DNA from: Maribellus luteus | GTDB lineage: Bacteria > Bacteroidota > Bacteroidia > Bacteroidales > Prolixibacteraceae | DNA length: 64,000 bases | Assembly (NCBI RefSeq): GCF_003576475.1 | Contig: NZ_QWGR01000013.1 | Location: 81,496-145,495 of the forward strand | Direction: 5' to 3' | Part shown: positions 17,632 to 26,194 of the stretch, piece by piece | Layout: every line of letters begins with the position of its first letter | How positions within the stretch are numbered: position 1 is the stretch's first letter | Position numbers and translations under genes: made by a program | The notes under the pieces: model-generated | The model's input: the letters and a program-made list of their open reading frames with translations, nothing else | What the model was told of the DNA's origin: nothing | Databases searched by the model: none

Positions 17632-19551
17632 ATGAGATACTATCTTCTGCTATTGTTACTTGTGCTATCATTCAACGGATTTGGATGGCAGGAACGCAAC
17701 CTGCTTCAGAAAAAGGCAGATGTGGCACAGTTAAAATCCGCCCTGATCAACCATCAGAAATGGGTCAGCTACCCGGCCTACAACGACCGACAGGGATGGG
17801 ATAAACTAACACTGGGCGTTAAAGAAGAAATCATTGAGCGGGGCGAACAGGCCCTCACCCACGAATGGGAAGTTGTATCGGCCACCGACTACCTGGAATT
17901 TGAGCGAAGCGGATCGCGCGATATTATGCAAAACCCCTTTGGTAGGAATAATTCAGCACTGGCTGATTTGGTACTGGCCGAACTGGCCGAAGGAAAAGGA
18001 CGTTTTCTGGACCAGATCTCCAACGGAATATGGCTCAGCTGCGAAATGACCTCGTGGGCACTGTCGGCCCATGTTTCGCGTGAGCAGGCTGAAAACACTT
18101 CCCTACCCTCCTATAAAGAAAACATTATTGACCTGACTGCCGGCGACATGGGATCGTTTTTTGCCTGGACCTATTATTTTCTGAAAGATGAACTGGCCAA
18201 AGTTCAGCCGCTGATTCCCGAACGTCTTCGGGAAAATCTTCAGACGCGTATTCTCGATCCGTTTATGAACCGCAGCTTTTGGTGGATGGCCACCAACGCA
18301 ACACCTGAAACCATGGTCAACAACTGGAACCCGTGGTGTAACTTTAATGTTCTGACCTGTTTTTTGCTACTGGAAAACGATCCGGATAAACTGGCGCAAG
18401 CTGTTTACCGAACCATGGAATCGGTAGATAAATTTATTAATTATACGCATGAAGACGGCGCCTGCGAAGAAGGCCCCTCATACTGGGGACATGCAGCCGG
18501 TAAAATGTACGACTACCTGGCTTTACTCAGCCAGGCAACCAATGGCAAGGTCTCTGTTTTTGATCAGCCGATGATCAAAAATATGGGGGAATACATTGCC
18601 AAATCGTACGTTGGAAGCGGCTGGGTCGTAAACTTTGCCGATGCTTCGGCTCGCGGAGGTGGACAACCGGGATTGATTTTTCGCTACGGGAAAGCTGTGG
18701 AAAGCACCGAAATGCAGCAGTTTGCAGCTTATTTATTTGAACGCGACGGGGGAAAAAACGTCTACCAGTCTGGCCGCGACATGTACCGGACACTGGAAAA
18801 TCTTTTGTCCAACAACGAATTGTCGGAAACAAGTCCCGCTGTTCCGCAGGAGCCGTTTACCTGGTACCCGGAAACCGAATTCTGCTACATGCGAAATGCC
18901 TCGGGATTCTTTTTGGCTGCGAAAGGCGGCTACAACAACGAAAGTCACAACCATAACGACATGGGGACGTTTTCGCTGTATGTGGACAATACTCCCATGA
19001 TTATTGATATTGGTGTAGGAACCTATACCCGCCAGACTTTTAGCAGCGAACGATATTCGATCTGGACCATGCAAAGCAACTACCACAACCTGCCAATGAT
19101 CAACGGCGAGGCGCAGGCTTTTGGTGCCCGGTATCGTTCAAAAAATACAGAGGTAAACGAAAGCAAATCCAGCTTTTCAGTTGATTTGGCAAACGCCTAT
19201 CCCGACGAAGCAAAAATTAACACGTGGAGAAGAACTTACCGTCTTCAAGATGACAAATTACTGCTTGAAGATAAATTCTCGCTTTCAGAAATTAAGGGTG
19301 CCAATCAGCTCAATTTTATGACGTGGGGATTGCCCAAAACAGAAAAGCCTGGAATTATTACCATTGAAAAAGAGGGCAAAAGCATTCAGCTAAAATACGA
19401 CCCGCAACAATTCGAAGCCGGGGTTGAAACGGTTGAAGTGACTGATCCACGGCTAACAAAAGTATGGGGCAATCAGGTTTATCGCTTATCTTTGAACGCC
19501 CGCCAACAAAAACTGAGAGATAACTATAAAATTACGATACAGAAACGCTAA
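17632..19551 (+). CDS. Heparinase II/III-type polysaccharide lyase
   Basis: The 639-residue protein carries a signal peptide (cleavage near FNGFGWQ). An alpha/alpha toroid N-terminal half includes NNWNPWCNFN (about 230-239) and DGACEEGPSYWGH (275-287). A heparinase II/III-like beta-sandwich follows, with the conserved ESHNHNDMGTFSLY (about 437-450), whose His and Asn residues are typical catalytic or metal-site residues of these lyases. Such enzymes cleave uronic-acid glycans (heparin, heparan, hyaluronan, alginate or gellan types) by beta-elimination, leaving unsaturated uronates. The GH88 gene 12 bp downstream fits this, as it hydrolyses those products. The PL family number cannot be assigned by eye. 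Confidence 0.87.
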   Translation: MRYYLLLLLLVLSFNGFGWQERNLLQKKADVAQLKSALINHQKWVSYPAYNDRQGWDKLTLGVKEEIIERGEQALTHEWEVVSATDYLEFERSGSRDIMQNPFGRNNSALADLVLAELAEGKGRFLDQISNGIWLSCEMTSWALSAHVSREQAENTSLPSYKENIIDLTAGDMGSFFAWTYYFLKDELAKVQPLIPERLRENLQTRILDPFMNRSFWWMATNATPETMVNNWNPWCNFNVLTCFLLLENDPDKLAQAVYRTMESVDKFINYTHEDGACEEGPSYWGHAAGKMYDYLALLSQATNGKVSVFDQPMIKNMGEYIAKSYVGSGWVVNFADASARGGGQPGLIFRYGKAVESTEMQQFAAYLFERDGGKNVYQSGRDMYRTLENLLSNNELSETSPAVPQEPFTWYPETEFCYMRNASGFFLAAKGGYNNESHNHNDMGTFSLYVDNTPMIIDIGVGTYTRQTFSSERYSIWTMQSNYHNLPMINGEAQAFGARYRSKNTEVNESKSSFSVDLANAYPDEAKINTWRRTYRLQDDKLLLEDKFSLSEIKGANQLNFMTWGLPKTEKPGIITIEKEGKSIQLKYDPQQFEAGVETVEVTDPRLTKVWGNQVYRLSLNARQQKLRDNYKITIQKR

Positions 19552-19563
19552 TACTATTTAACG

Positions 19564-20796
19564 ATGAGACAATTACTAGGGATGATTTGTGTGCTTGCCA
19601 TTCTATCAGCTTGCACTACAAAAACGAAGGAAAAAGATCAGTTTGATACGATGGCTTTCATTGCTGAAAAGTTCGACAATACTTTACAGGCAGAAAGTGA
19701 TTCAACAAAAATACCCCGAACCATTGATGAAAACGGCAACCTGAAAACGGTAGGAATCTATAACTGGACCAGTGGCTTTTTTGCCGGAAACCTTTGGTAC
19801 ATGTACGAACTAACCAAGGATGACAAATGGAAAACCGAGGCGGTTAAATGGACCCAAGCCCTGGATCCCATTCAGTACTGGAGCGGAAACCACGATGTTG
19901 GTTTTATGATGTACTGCAGCTATGGGAACGGGATGAAGTTTGCCGGGCTCGATTACAAAGATATCCTGGTACAAACCGCCGAATCGCTGAGCAAGCGTTA
20001 CAGCGAAAAAACACTGGCCATCGAATCGTGGGATTACCGCAAAGCCTGGGACGGAAAAACAGAGTGGTTTTACCCGGTGATCATCGACAACATGATGAAC
20101 CTGGAACTGTTGTTTGAAGCCAGTATTTTAAGCGGCAACAACAGGTACCGGGACATTGCGGTGCAGCACGCTGAAACCACCATGAAAAACCATTACCGCG
20201 ACGATTATTCATGCTACCATGTGGTAGATTACGATACCATCACCGGCGCTGTTTTGGACAAGGCAACCTGCCAGGGTTTCACCGATGCATCGGCCTGGGC
20301 ACGCGGACAGGCCTGGGGATTGTACGGCTATGTGTTGTGCTACCGGTACACAAAAGACAAGAAATTTCTGGATTTTGCTGAAAACATTGCCGCATATATG
20401 CTTCACCATAAGAATTTGCCCGAAGACTTAATTCCTTACTGGGATTACAATGTGGCAGACGAAGGCTTTGTTCCCGAGTGGGAATACAACGCGGCTGATT
20501 ATCCGGAGATACCGCGCGATGCTTCGGCTGCAGCAGTAACGGCTTCGGCCTTGTACGAGCTTTCAATCTATGCCCCGGGAAAAGGCTATTCAGAAAAAGC
20601 CGACAAGATGGTTGCATCGCTTCTAAGCCCCGACTACCTGTCGGTTCACGGCAAGAACAAGTATTTCATCCTCAACCATAGCGTGGGCAGTATTCCGCAC
20701 GGCGTTGAGATTGATGTGCCGCTGGTGTATGCCGATTATTACCTGCTGGAAGCCATGTACCGCAAAGAAAAACTGGAAAAGGGTGAAAAGTTTTAG
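19564..20796 (+). CDS. GH88 unsaturated glucuronyl hydrolase lipoprotein
   Basis: The 410-residue protein has a lipobox (AILSAC, Cys 17) and an alpha/alpha barrel of the GH88 family. The two catalytic aspartates are visible: Asp 111 in NHDVGF and Asp 175 in VIIDNMMNLELL, equivalent to the Asp pair of unsaturated glucuronyl hydrolase. RDASAAAVTASALYEL near the C-terminus is also characteristic. It removes the 4,5-unsaturated uronate from the non-reducing end of lyase products, probably in the periplasm. It follows the lyase by 12 bp and its end overlaps the proposed start of the first sulfatase by 14 bp, so the three genes are likely translated from one message. Confidence 0.93.
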   Translation: MRQLLGMICVLAILSACTTKTKEKDQFDTMAFIAEKFDNTLQAESDSTKIPRTIDENGNLKTVGIYNWTSGFFAGNLWYMYELTKDDKWKTEAVKWTQALDPIQYWSGNHDVGFMMYCSYGNGMKFAGLDYKDILVQTAESLSKRYSEKTLAIESWDYRKAWDGKTEWFYPVIIDNMMNLELLFEASILSGNNRYRDIAVQHAETTMKNHYRDDYSCYHVVDYDTITGAVLDKATCQGFTDASAWARGQAWGLYGYVLCYRYTKDKKFLDFAENIAAYMLHHKNLPEDLIPYWDYNVADEGFVPEWEYNAADYPEIPRDASAAAVTASALYELSIYAPGKGYSEKADKMVASLLSPDYLSVHGKNKYFILNHSVGSIPHGVEIDVPLVYADYYLLEAMYRKEKLEKGEKF

Positions 20797-22237
20797 TCTG
20801 ATCCAAATCAAAAAAATCGTCTGCTTTTTCGGCTTACTGCTTTTTGCACTTTTGGTAAAGGCACAAGACGAGGCGCGCCCCAATATTCTGTTTATTGCGG
20901 TGGACGATTTACGCCCCGAATTAGGATGTTACGGAGCTTCACACATTAAATCGCCCCATATTGACCAGCTCGCCACTGAAGGCATGGTTTTTAACCGCTC
21001 TTACTGTAATGTTCCGGTGTGCGGTGCATCCCGGGCCAGTTTGTTATCCGGCATCAGGCCAGACCGGCAACGGTTTTTAAACTTCAGTTGCTGGCAGGAT
21101 AAAGATGTGCCCGGTGTGGTTAGCTTGCCCATGTATTTTAAAAACAATGGTTACCGCACCCTTTCGTTAGGAAAGATTTACCATCACCGCGAAGATGGGA
21201 AAGGAAGCTGGTCGGAGCACCCCTGGTATCCAAGCGGAGACTGGGAAGGATGGCAGGCCTACATTACAGAGGAAGCCCAAAAACAGATCGAACCGAGAAA
21301 AGGTGGAGTTGGCATCAACGGTGTTTCTTTTGAAGCCCCTGAGGGACCGGATCACATCTATCCCGACGGAGTGATAGCGCAACAGGCCATAAAAAAACTG
21401 AATGACTTAAAAACCAGTCAACAGCCTTTCTTTCTTGCGCTTGGTTTTCTAAAGCCTCACCTGCCTTTTAATGCTCCCAAAAAATACTGGGATATGTATG
21501 ATTTTGAAAAAATCCAACTTCCGGATAACATGCGTAAGCCCAAAGATGCTCCTGATGAATGCATGCATCCGTTTGGCGAACTCAGGAACTATACCGATGT
21601 CCCCGATAAAGGGCCAATGGATAAGGAGTTTATGCGAAAACTTATTCACGGATATTATGCCTGCGTAAGTTATACCGATGCGCAGATTGGCAAAGTTTTA
21701 AATGAACTGGAACGACTGGGACTGGCAGAAAATACGGTTGTGATTTTATGGGGTGACCACGGGTGGCACCTGGGAGAACACGATCTATGGTGCAAGCACT
21801 GTAATTTCGAAAAAGTATTACACACTCCTTTGATTCTGAAAGCCCCGGGAAAAGGGAACGGCCAACGCACCGAAGCCCTGGTAGAGTATGTTGATATTTA
21901 TCCTACGTTGTGTGAGCTCGCCGGCCTCGAAAAACCCTTTCATTTGCAGGGAAGAAGCATGGTCCCGCTGCTTGATAACCCGGAATTGCCGTGGAAAGAA
22001 GAGGTATATTCCCGTTGGATTGACGGCGAAACCGTTATCACGCAAACCCACACTTATACCGAATGGTTCAGAAAGGGAGAAGAGAAAGGATACACGCGGA
22101 TGCTTTATAACCTTGTTGCTGATCCTGAAGAAACCGTAAACATTTCCGAAAAACAAGAAAACAAGGAGCTGGTAACGGAGTTGCAGGATAAACTATACCG
22201 GCACATGAAAAAAAGAAACAAACTCGTAATCAAATAG
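20783..22237 (+). CDS. Sulfatase, family S1, iduronate-2-sulfatase-like
   Basis: The chosen start is GTG at 20783, which places a clean signal peptide (KKIVCFFGLLLFALLVKAQ) at the N-terminus. Starting further upstream would add a long out-of-context segment inside the GH88 gene. The product has 484 residues. The sulfatase motif CGASR has Cys 80 for formylglycine conversion, preceded by the metal site RPNILFIAVDDLRPELGCYG; ILWGDHGWHLGEH supplies further active-site residues. The pattern resembles iduronate-2-sulfatases of family S1, but the real sugar may differ. It would desulfate oligosaccharides in the periplasm. A formylglycine-generating enzyme must be encoded elsewhere. Confidence 0.9.
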   Translation: MKSFSLIQIKKIVCFFGLLLFALLVKAQDEARPNILFIAVDDLRPELGCYGASHIKSPHIDQLATEGMVFNRSYCNVPVCGASRASLLSGIRPDRQRFLNFSCWQDKDVPGVVSLPMYFKNNGYRTLSLGKIYHHREDGKGSWSEHPWYPSGDWEGWQAYITEEAQKQIEPRKGGVGINGVSFEAPEGPDHIYPDGVIAQQAIKKLNDLKTSQQPFFLALGFLKPHLPFNAPKKYWDMYDFEKIQLPDNMRKPKDAPDECMHPFGELRNYTDVPDKGPMDKEFMRKLIHGYYACVSYTDAQIGKVLNELERLGLAENTVVILWGDHGWHLGEHDLWCKHCNFEKVLHTPLILKAPGKGNGQRTEALVEYVDIYPTLCELAGLEKPFHLQGRSMVPLLDNPELPWKEEVYSRWIDGETVITQTHTYTEWFRKGEEKGYTRMLYNLVADPEETVNISEKQENKELVTELQDKLYRHMKKRNKLVIK

Positions 22238-22246
22238 AGACAAAAA

Positions 22247-23701
22247 ATGAAAACGATACAGATATACCTGATCTTGCTTGTCATGGCTTTATCTTCCTGC
22301 TCGATGCAGAAAAGCAAGGAAAAGGAAGAAACAAAACCCAACCTGCTGTTTATTTTTGCGGATCAATACCGGCGGCCTGCACTGGGATTTTTGAATGAAG
22401 ACCCCGTGCTTACACCCAACATCGACAAACTGGCTTCTGAAGGAGTATTTTTCAGCCGGGCAGTGGCTAACCACCCGCTTTGCAGCCCGTATCGCGGGAT
22501 GTTGATGACGGGGCAATATCCGCTCTCAAACGGCGTAATTGCCAATTGTAATTCGGCCCGTACAGCCTACGGAAACTTTCTAAAACCCGAACAGGAATGC
22601 TTTTCGGATGTACTCGCTGAAAACGGTTACAGTGCAGCGTATTTGGGGAAATGGCATCTCGACGGGCCCGAACCAACAGCTCCGGGCGAAGAAGTTATCT
22701 GGGATGCCTGGTGCCCGCCGGAAAACCGCCATGGTTTTTCATTTTGGTACGCTTACGGCACCCACAACCGGCACAACGATCCTTATTACTGGACGACGAA
22801 TGCCGGGAAAGATGAGAAAACGACAATCAACAAATGGTCGCCGGAACACGAAGCTGACATCCTGATCAGCTACCTCGAGAACAACCACAATCAACGAGAA
22901 AAAGAGGCCCCCTTTGCCATGTTTTGGTCCATAAATCCGCCTCACACACCGTTTAAAGAAGTTCCGCAAAAATACCGGGATCATTACAAAGGCGAGGATT
23001 ACCATTCGTTGTTAAACCGTGAAAATGTAAAATTTACTTATCCCGCTGATTTAAAACGGGGCGACAAAGGCGTAGAAAGAAGCATCGACCAGGCACCCGA
23101 CTATTTTGCCTGTATCAATGGGGTGGACGACCAAATTGGCCGCGTTATTGAAGCCCTCAAAGAATCGGGTCTGTATGAAAACACCATCATCGTTTTTTCT
23201 GCCGACCACGGAGAAATGCTGGGCAGCCAGGGATTAATGCACAAAAATGTGTGGTTCCGCGAAGCTTACGAGATTCCGTTCATCGTTCACTTCCCCAAAA
23301 AGATTGGCGCAAAAACGGAAGACCTCCTGATCAATGTTCCCGATTTTATGCCAACCCTGCTGGGTTTAATGGGGCTGGAAGATAAAATCCCTTCGTCGGT
23401 GGAAGGACAGGATTATTCAAAAGTACTTTTTAACGAAGCGGTTAACCGCCCCGACAAACAGTTGTATTTTGGCTCAGAACCTTCCGATCCGTCTTCGGGC
23501 GCCAGAGGCTTCCGGAACAACGAATACACCTTTGCCGCGGTGAAAGATAAAAACGGCGAGAAATACTATTACCTGTATCACGATGCAGTTGATCCTTTTC
23601 AAATGAAGAATATCTGGGGACAGGACGAAAGCCTTGATCAAAAAATGGAACAGGAACTGGCAGCCTTGTTAAAGTCGATGAATGATCCGTGGATCAACTA
23701 A
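22247..23701 (+). CDS. Sulfatase, family S1, lipoprotein
   Basis: The 484-residue protein begins with a lipoprotein signal (MALSSC, Cys 18). It has the S1 signature CSPYR (Cys 79 for formylglycine), metal-binding FADQYRRP and the ADHGEM segment with the usual Asp-His pair. Its sequence is clearly different from the sulfatase just upstream, so the two probably remove sulfate from different positions or sugars. It starts 9 bp after its neighbour and is the last gene of the locus. A repeat-rich gap follows; no clear terminator hairpin with a T-run is seen directly after the stop. Confidence 0.9.
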   Translation: MKTIQIYLILLVMALSSCSMQKSKEKEETKPNLLFIFADQYRRPALGFLNEDPVLTPNIDKLASEGVFFSRAVANHPLCSPYRGMLMTGQYPLSNGVIANCNSARTAYGNFLKPEQECFSDVLAENGYSAAYLGKWHLDGPEPTAPGEEVIWDAWCPPENRHGFSFWYAYGTHNRHNDPYYWTTNAGKDEKTTINKWSPEHEADILISYLENNHNQREKEAPFAMFWSINPPHTPFKEVPQKYRDHYKGEDYHSLLNRENVKFTYPADLKRGDKGVERSIDQAPDYFACINGVDDQIGRVIEALKESGLYENTIIVFSADHGEMLGSQGLMHKNVWFREAYEIPFIVHFPKKIGAKTEDLLINVPDFMPTLLGLMGLEDKIPSSVEGQDYSKVLFNEAVNRPDKQLYFGSEPSDPSSGARGFRNNEYTFAAVKDKNGEKYYYLYHDAVDPFQMKNIWGQDESLDQKMEQELAALLKSMNDPWIN

Positions 23702-24258
23702 AATTTCTGATACCGAATTTTGATCACCAAAACGAAAACGTAGCAATATAAAAAGGGTGTCCACAAAGCAAGTTTCACGCAAAGAGCGCCAGAGTTTACG
23801 CAAAAGAACGCAGAAATAGAAAATGATAGCGAGCATTTTGCGACCTTTGCGCTTCTTATGTTACTTTGCGAGAACCTGATTTCACTAGCTTTTTGGACAT
23901 CCTCTTTTTGTTCAAAGCCATCTAAAAAGCCAAGGTTTCCGTATAAATCGAACCTGTACAAACAAGAAAAGATTGACGCCAGATTGAAAAGTAGATTGAT
24001 GTAGACTAGTTCAATCTCATCAATCCATTCAATCATTTCAATCTAAAACCAGTTGAAATGCTTGGCCCAAAAATACACGAGTATTATTGATAATATACTA
24101 AAGTAAAATCCCCCTTCCCCTTCAAAGTACAAATACGAATCTACTTATTCTTCCCCTACACCAAAGGTGGTTTGACAGGTAAAAATTCAACCAAAGACGA
24201 GTCGGCGCTTAAACCCTGATCAACTTATTTTGTTTACCTTGGAACAAAACTTTTGCAG
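23702..24258. other. Intergenic gap with repeat debris
   Basis: About 560 bp without a gene. It contains a 160-bp element with imperfect terminal inverted repeats (listed separately), and then a run around 23985-24045 built from variants of TTCAATC (CAATCTCATCAATCCATTC). The remainder shows no feature I can name. Confidence 0.6.
23750..23909. repeat. MITE-like element with imperfect terminal inverted repeats
   Basis: The left end (AAAAAGGGTGTCCACAAAGC, 23750-23770) and right end (GCTTTTTGGACATCCTCTTT, 23888-23907) are imperfect inverted copies of about 22 bp. The interior has scrambled GCAAAG/GCGAAA words (TTTACGCAAAAGAACGCAG) on both strands. It has no coding capacity. Whether it recurs in the genome cannot be seen here. 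Confidence 0.5.
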
Positions 24259-25269
24259 ATGATCAGAGCTTCTTACTACATTCTTATTGTACTTTTTATC
24301 TCCCTCATTTCCTGTCGCCCGGAACCACCGGATATTATGACCGTAAAAGGGACTGAATCGATAAAGAAGATGGGTAAAACCTTGCCACACGAGCATATCC
24401 TGGTTGATTTTATTGGCGCTGACAGTACCGGATACCACCGGTGGAATCGTGCTGAGGTGGTAAAAAAGGTACTTCCTTACCTGATCGAGATCCGCGACAT
24501 GGGTTTTCATACTTTTATGGAATGTACTCCCGCTTACCTGGGGCGCGACCCAGAGCTCCTGAAAATTTTATCGGATAGCACGGGTATTAATTTTGTTACC
24601 AATACAGGACTTTACTCTGCTTATGACGGGAAGTTTATTCCGAAAGAACTTAAGCAAAAAACCGCAAAGGAACTGGCAGACATTTGGATCGACGAAGCCC
24701 AAAACGGGATAGAAGGAACAGGAATATACCCCGGCTTTATCAAAATTTCGGTGGAAGGAAGCTCTTTAAATGCTCTGAACCGAAAAGTTGTGGAAGCCGC
24801 CTGTATCACTCACCGCGAAACGGGGTTGCCGATCATGTCGCACACCGGGCCTGCAGAACCGGCTTTCGAACAACTCGAAATTTTAAAAGAATACGGCATC
24901 AGCCCCAAAGCCTTTATATGGACCCATGCCAACGGAGAAAAAGACTGGAATAAACTGTTGTTGGCAGCCCGTCAGGGAGCTTTTATTGCCTTCGATCAAT
25001 ACACATCCAATGAAACCCAAAAATTCGTTGATTTTATTTTCTTTATGAAAAAGCACGGCCAGCTGCCGCAAGTTCTGGTTTCGCACGATGCCGGCTGGTA
25101 TTCGCCGGGAGAACCCGACGGTGGCAAATTCATATCTTACACCGGTATTCAGGATTACCTGATTCCGGCTCTCGAAGCAGAAGGATTTGCACAATTCGAT
25201 GTTCACCAATTACTGATCCGAAACCCAGGAAGGGCTTTTGCCATCTACAAACGCCTGGAAAAGGAGTGA
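24259..25269 (+). CDS. Phosphotriesterase-family metal-dependent hydrolase, lipoprotein
   Basis: From ATG 24259 the product has 336 residues with a lipoprotein signal (ISLISC, Cys 19). It has the binuclear-metal ligands of the phosphotriesterase/PHP family: HEH (His 44, His 46), the bridging Lys in FIKISVEG, His in IMSHTG, His in IWTHAN and Asp in VSHDAG. Family members hydrolyse phosphotriesters or, more often, lactones, and several sit near sugar-degradation genes. A lipid-anchored version suggests action on an extracytoplasmic substrate. It lies 560 bp past the sulfatases and need not belong to that locus. An in-frame TTG two codons earlier is a less likely start. Confidence 0.85.
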   Translation: MIRASYYILIVLFISLISCRPEPPDIMTVKGTESIKKMGKTLPHEHILVDFIGADSTGYHRWNRAEVVKKVLPYLIEIRDMGFHTFMECTPAYLGRDPELLKILSDSTGINFVTNTGLYSAYDGKFIPKELKQKTAKELADIWIDEAQNGIEGTGIYPGFIKISVEGSSLNALNRKVVEAACITHRETGLPIMSHTGPAEPAFEQLEILKEYGISPKAFIWTHANGEKDWNKLLLAARQGAFIAFDQYTSNETQKFVDFIFFMKKHGQLPQVLVSHDAGWYSPGEPDGGKFISYTGIQDYLIPALEAEGFAQFDVHQLLIRNPGRAFAIYKRLEKE

Positions 25270-25362
25270 TTTGCACATAAAAGTTAGGTTAGATTACAAA
25301 ATATCTGTAACGCGGTGAAACCTCACTTCCTTGTTTCAATTTCACCCGATTTTTGATGTAGC

Positions 25363-25397
25363 ACCTCGCTTTGCAATATGTATACAAAATAGGCCAT
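25363..25397 (-). pseudogene. Truncated GIY-YIG gene start (third copy remnant)
   Basis: Reading from 25397 on the minus strand gives MAYFVYILQSE, matching the first residues (MTYFVYILQSD) of the two intact GIY-YIG genes next door. Similarity then stops, and the frame runs on for about 13 more codons to a stop. It is preceded by the same terminator-like and tRNA-remnant sequences as the other copies, so it is what remains of an earlier tandem copy. Confidence 0.75.
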
Positions 25398-25439
25398 CTG
25401 AAACAATAAAAAAAGCTCTTTTTTGAACTGCTTTTTGGG

Positions 25440-25474
25440 GTGCGGATCCCGAGCACTCGGGAAACCCGCGACCT
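25440..25474 (-). repeat. tRNA-Asp 3'-end-like remnant, copy 1
   Basis: The plus strand reads GTGCGGATCCCGAGC then ACTCGGGAAACCCGCGACC. This matches the 3' acceptor and T-arm side of the tRNA-Asp genes at 26091 and 26195 (GTGCGGACGGGACTCGAACC), except that the T-loop is replaced by a CCCGAG/CTCGGG hairpin. It directly abuts the stop codon of the first GIY-YIG gene. Confidence 0.65.
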
Positions 25475-25724
25475 ATCGATTGCTTTTTATTAATCGCTCA
25501 TAAAACGTTCGATTGCGTTGTTGCTTTAGAAATTTCTCGCGTTTCATCGCTTCCGATTTGCTTGCATAACTTTCGCTGTAAACAAGCTTCCAGGGCATTT
25601 TTCGCGAGGTGTATTTTGATTTTCCCGAGTTGTGGTATTCCAAACGGATCTCAAGATTCGAAGTAAATCCGATGTAATAACTTTCGTCCTGATCGCTTTG
25701 CAATATGTAAACGAAATAGGTCAT
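25473..25724 (-). CDS. GIY-YIG domain small endonuclease-like protein, copy 1
   Basis: The 83-residue protein has the GIY-YIG core: YFVYILQSD at the N-terminus and SYYIGFTSNLEIRLEYH, with the basic helix KREKFLKQQR near the end. This is the size and sequence of the UPF0213/YhbQ-like single-domain family common in Bacteroidota, whose biological role is unclear. It is nearly identical to the gene at 25800-26051, and the two sit in a tandem repeat of about 327 bp that also contains a terminator and a tRNA-Asp 3'-end remnant. Confidence 0.85.
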   Translation of the reverse strand: MTYFVYILQSDQDESYYIGFTSNLEIRLEYHNSGKSKYTSRKMPWKLVYSESYASKSEAMKREKFLKQQRNRTFYERLIKSNR

Positions 25725-25731
25725 CTGAAAT

Positions 25732-25763
25732 AAAAAAAGCAGCTCTTTCTTGAGCTGCTTTTT
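25732..25763 (-). terminator. Terminator hairpin inside the GIY-YIG tandem array
   Basis: The stem AAAGCAGCTC (25736-25745) pairs perfectly with GAGCTGCTTT (25752-25761). In the minus direction a run of seven T follows (plus A-run 25732-25738). It lies just upstream of GIY-YIG copy 1, as the related hairpin at 26059-26089 lies upstream of copy 2. Confidence 0.8.
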
Positions 25764-25766
25764 GCG

Positions 25767-25801
25767 GTGCGAATCCCGAGCACTCGGGAAACCCGCGACC
25801 T
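25767..25801 (-). repeat. tRNA-Asp 3'-end-like remnant, copy 2
   Basis: Near-identical to 25440-25474 (GTGCGAATCCCGAGC then ACTCGGGAAACCCGCGACC), 327 bp away. It abuts the stop codon of GIY-YIG copy 2 in the same way. Confidence 0.65.
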
Positions 25802-26051
25802 ATCGATTGCTTTTTATTAATCCCTCGTAAAACGTACGATTGCGTTGTTGCTTTAGAAATTTCTCGCGTTTCATCGCTTCCGATTTGCTTGCATAACTTT
25901 CGCTGTAAACAAGCTTCCAGGGCATTTTTCGCGAGGTGTATCTTGATTTTCCCGAACTATGGTATTCCAAACGGATCTCAAGATTCGAAGTAAAACCGAT
26001 GTAATAACTTCCGTCTTGATCACTTTGCAATATGTAAACGAAATACGTCAT
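25800..26051 (-). CDS. GIY-YIG domain small endonuclease-like protein, copy 2
   Basis: The 83-residue protein differs from copy 1 at only a few residues (for example DGSYYIGFTS for DESYYIGFTS, and KSRYTS for KSKYTS). The ATG at 26051 aligns with the start of copy 1; a TTG three codons upstream is possible but lies in the T-run of the tRNA terminator. The gene begins about 40 bp after the tRNA-Asp 3' end, directly behind its terminator, so it may depend on read-through from the tRNA promoter. Confidence 0.85.
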   Translation of the reverse strand: MTYFVYILQSDQDGSYYIGFTSNLEIRLEYHSSGKSRYTSRKMPWKLVYSESYASKSEAMKREKFLKQQRNRTFYEGLIKSNR

Positions 26052-26058
26052 CTGAAAC

Positions 26059-26089
26059 AAAAAAAGCAGCTCTTTTTGAACTGCTTTTT
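26059..26089 (-). terminator. Terminator of the tRNA-Asp pair
   Basis: The stem AAAGCAGCTC with GAACTGCTTT (one mismatch) is followed in the minus direction by a T-run (plus A-run 26059-26065). It starts a few bases past the 3' end of the tRNA at 26091. Confidence 0.75.
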
Positions 26090-26090
26090 G

Positions 26091-26164
26091 CGGTGCGGAC
26101 GGGACTCGAACCCGCGACCCCCGGCGTGACAGGCCGATATTCTAACCAACTGAACTACCGCACC
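26091..26164 (-). tRNA. tRNA-Asp (GTC), second gene of the pair
   Basis: On the minus strand the acceptor stem GGTGCGG pairs with CCGCACC, the D arm is AGTTCAGTTGGTTAGAAT, the anticodon arm CCGGC..GCCGG encloses the loop CTGTCAC with anticodon GTC, and the T arm reads GCGGGTTCGAGTCCCGT. The discriminator base is G and CCA is not encoded. The sequence is identical to the gene at 26195-26268. Confidence 0.96.
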
Positions 26165-26194
26165 AAATGTTATGTAAAAATTTGACTAAAAATG

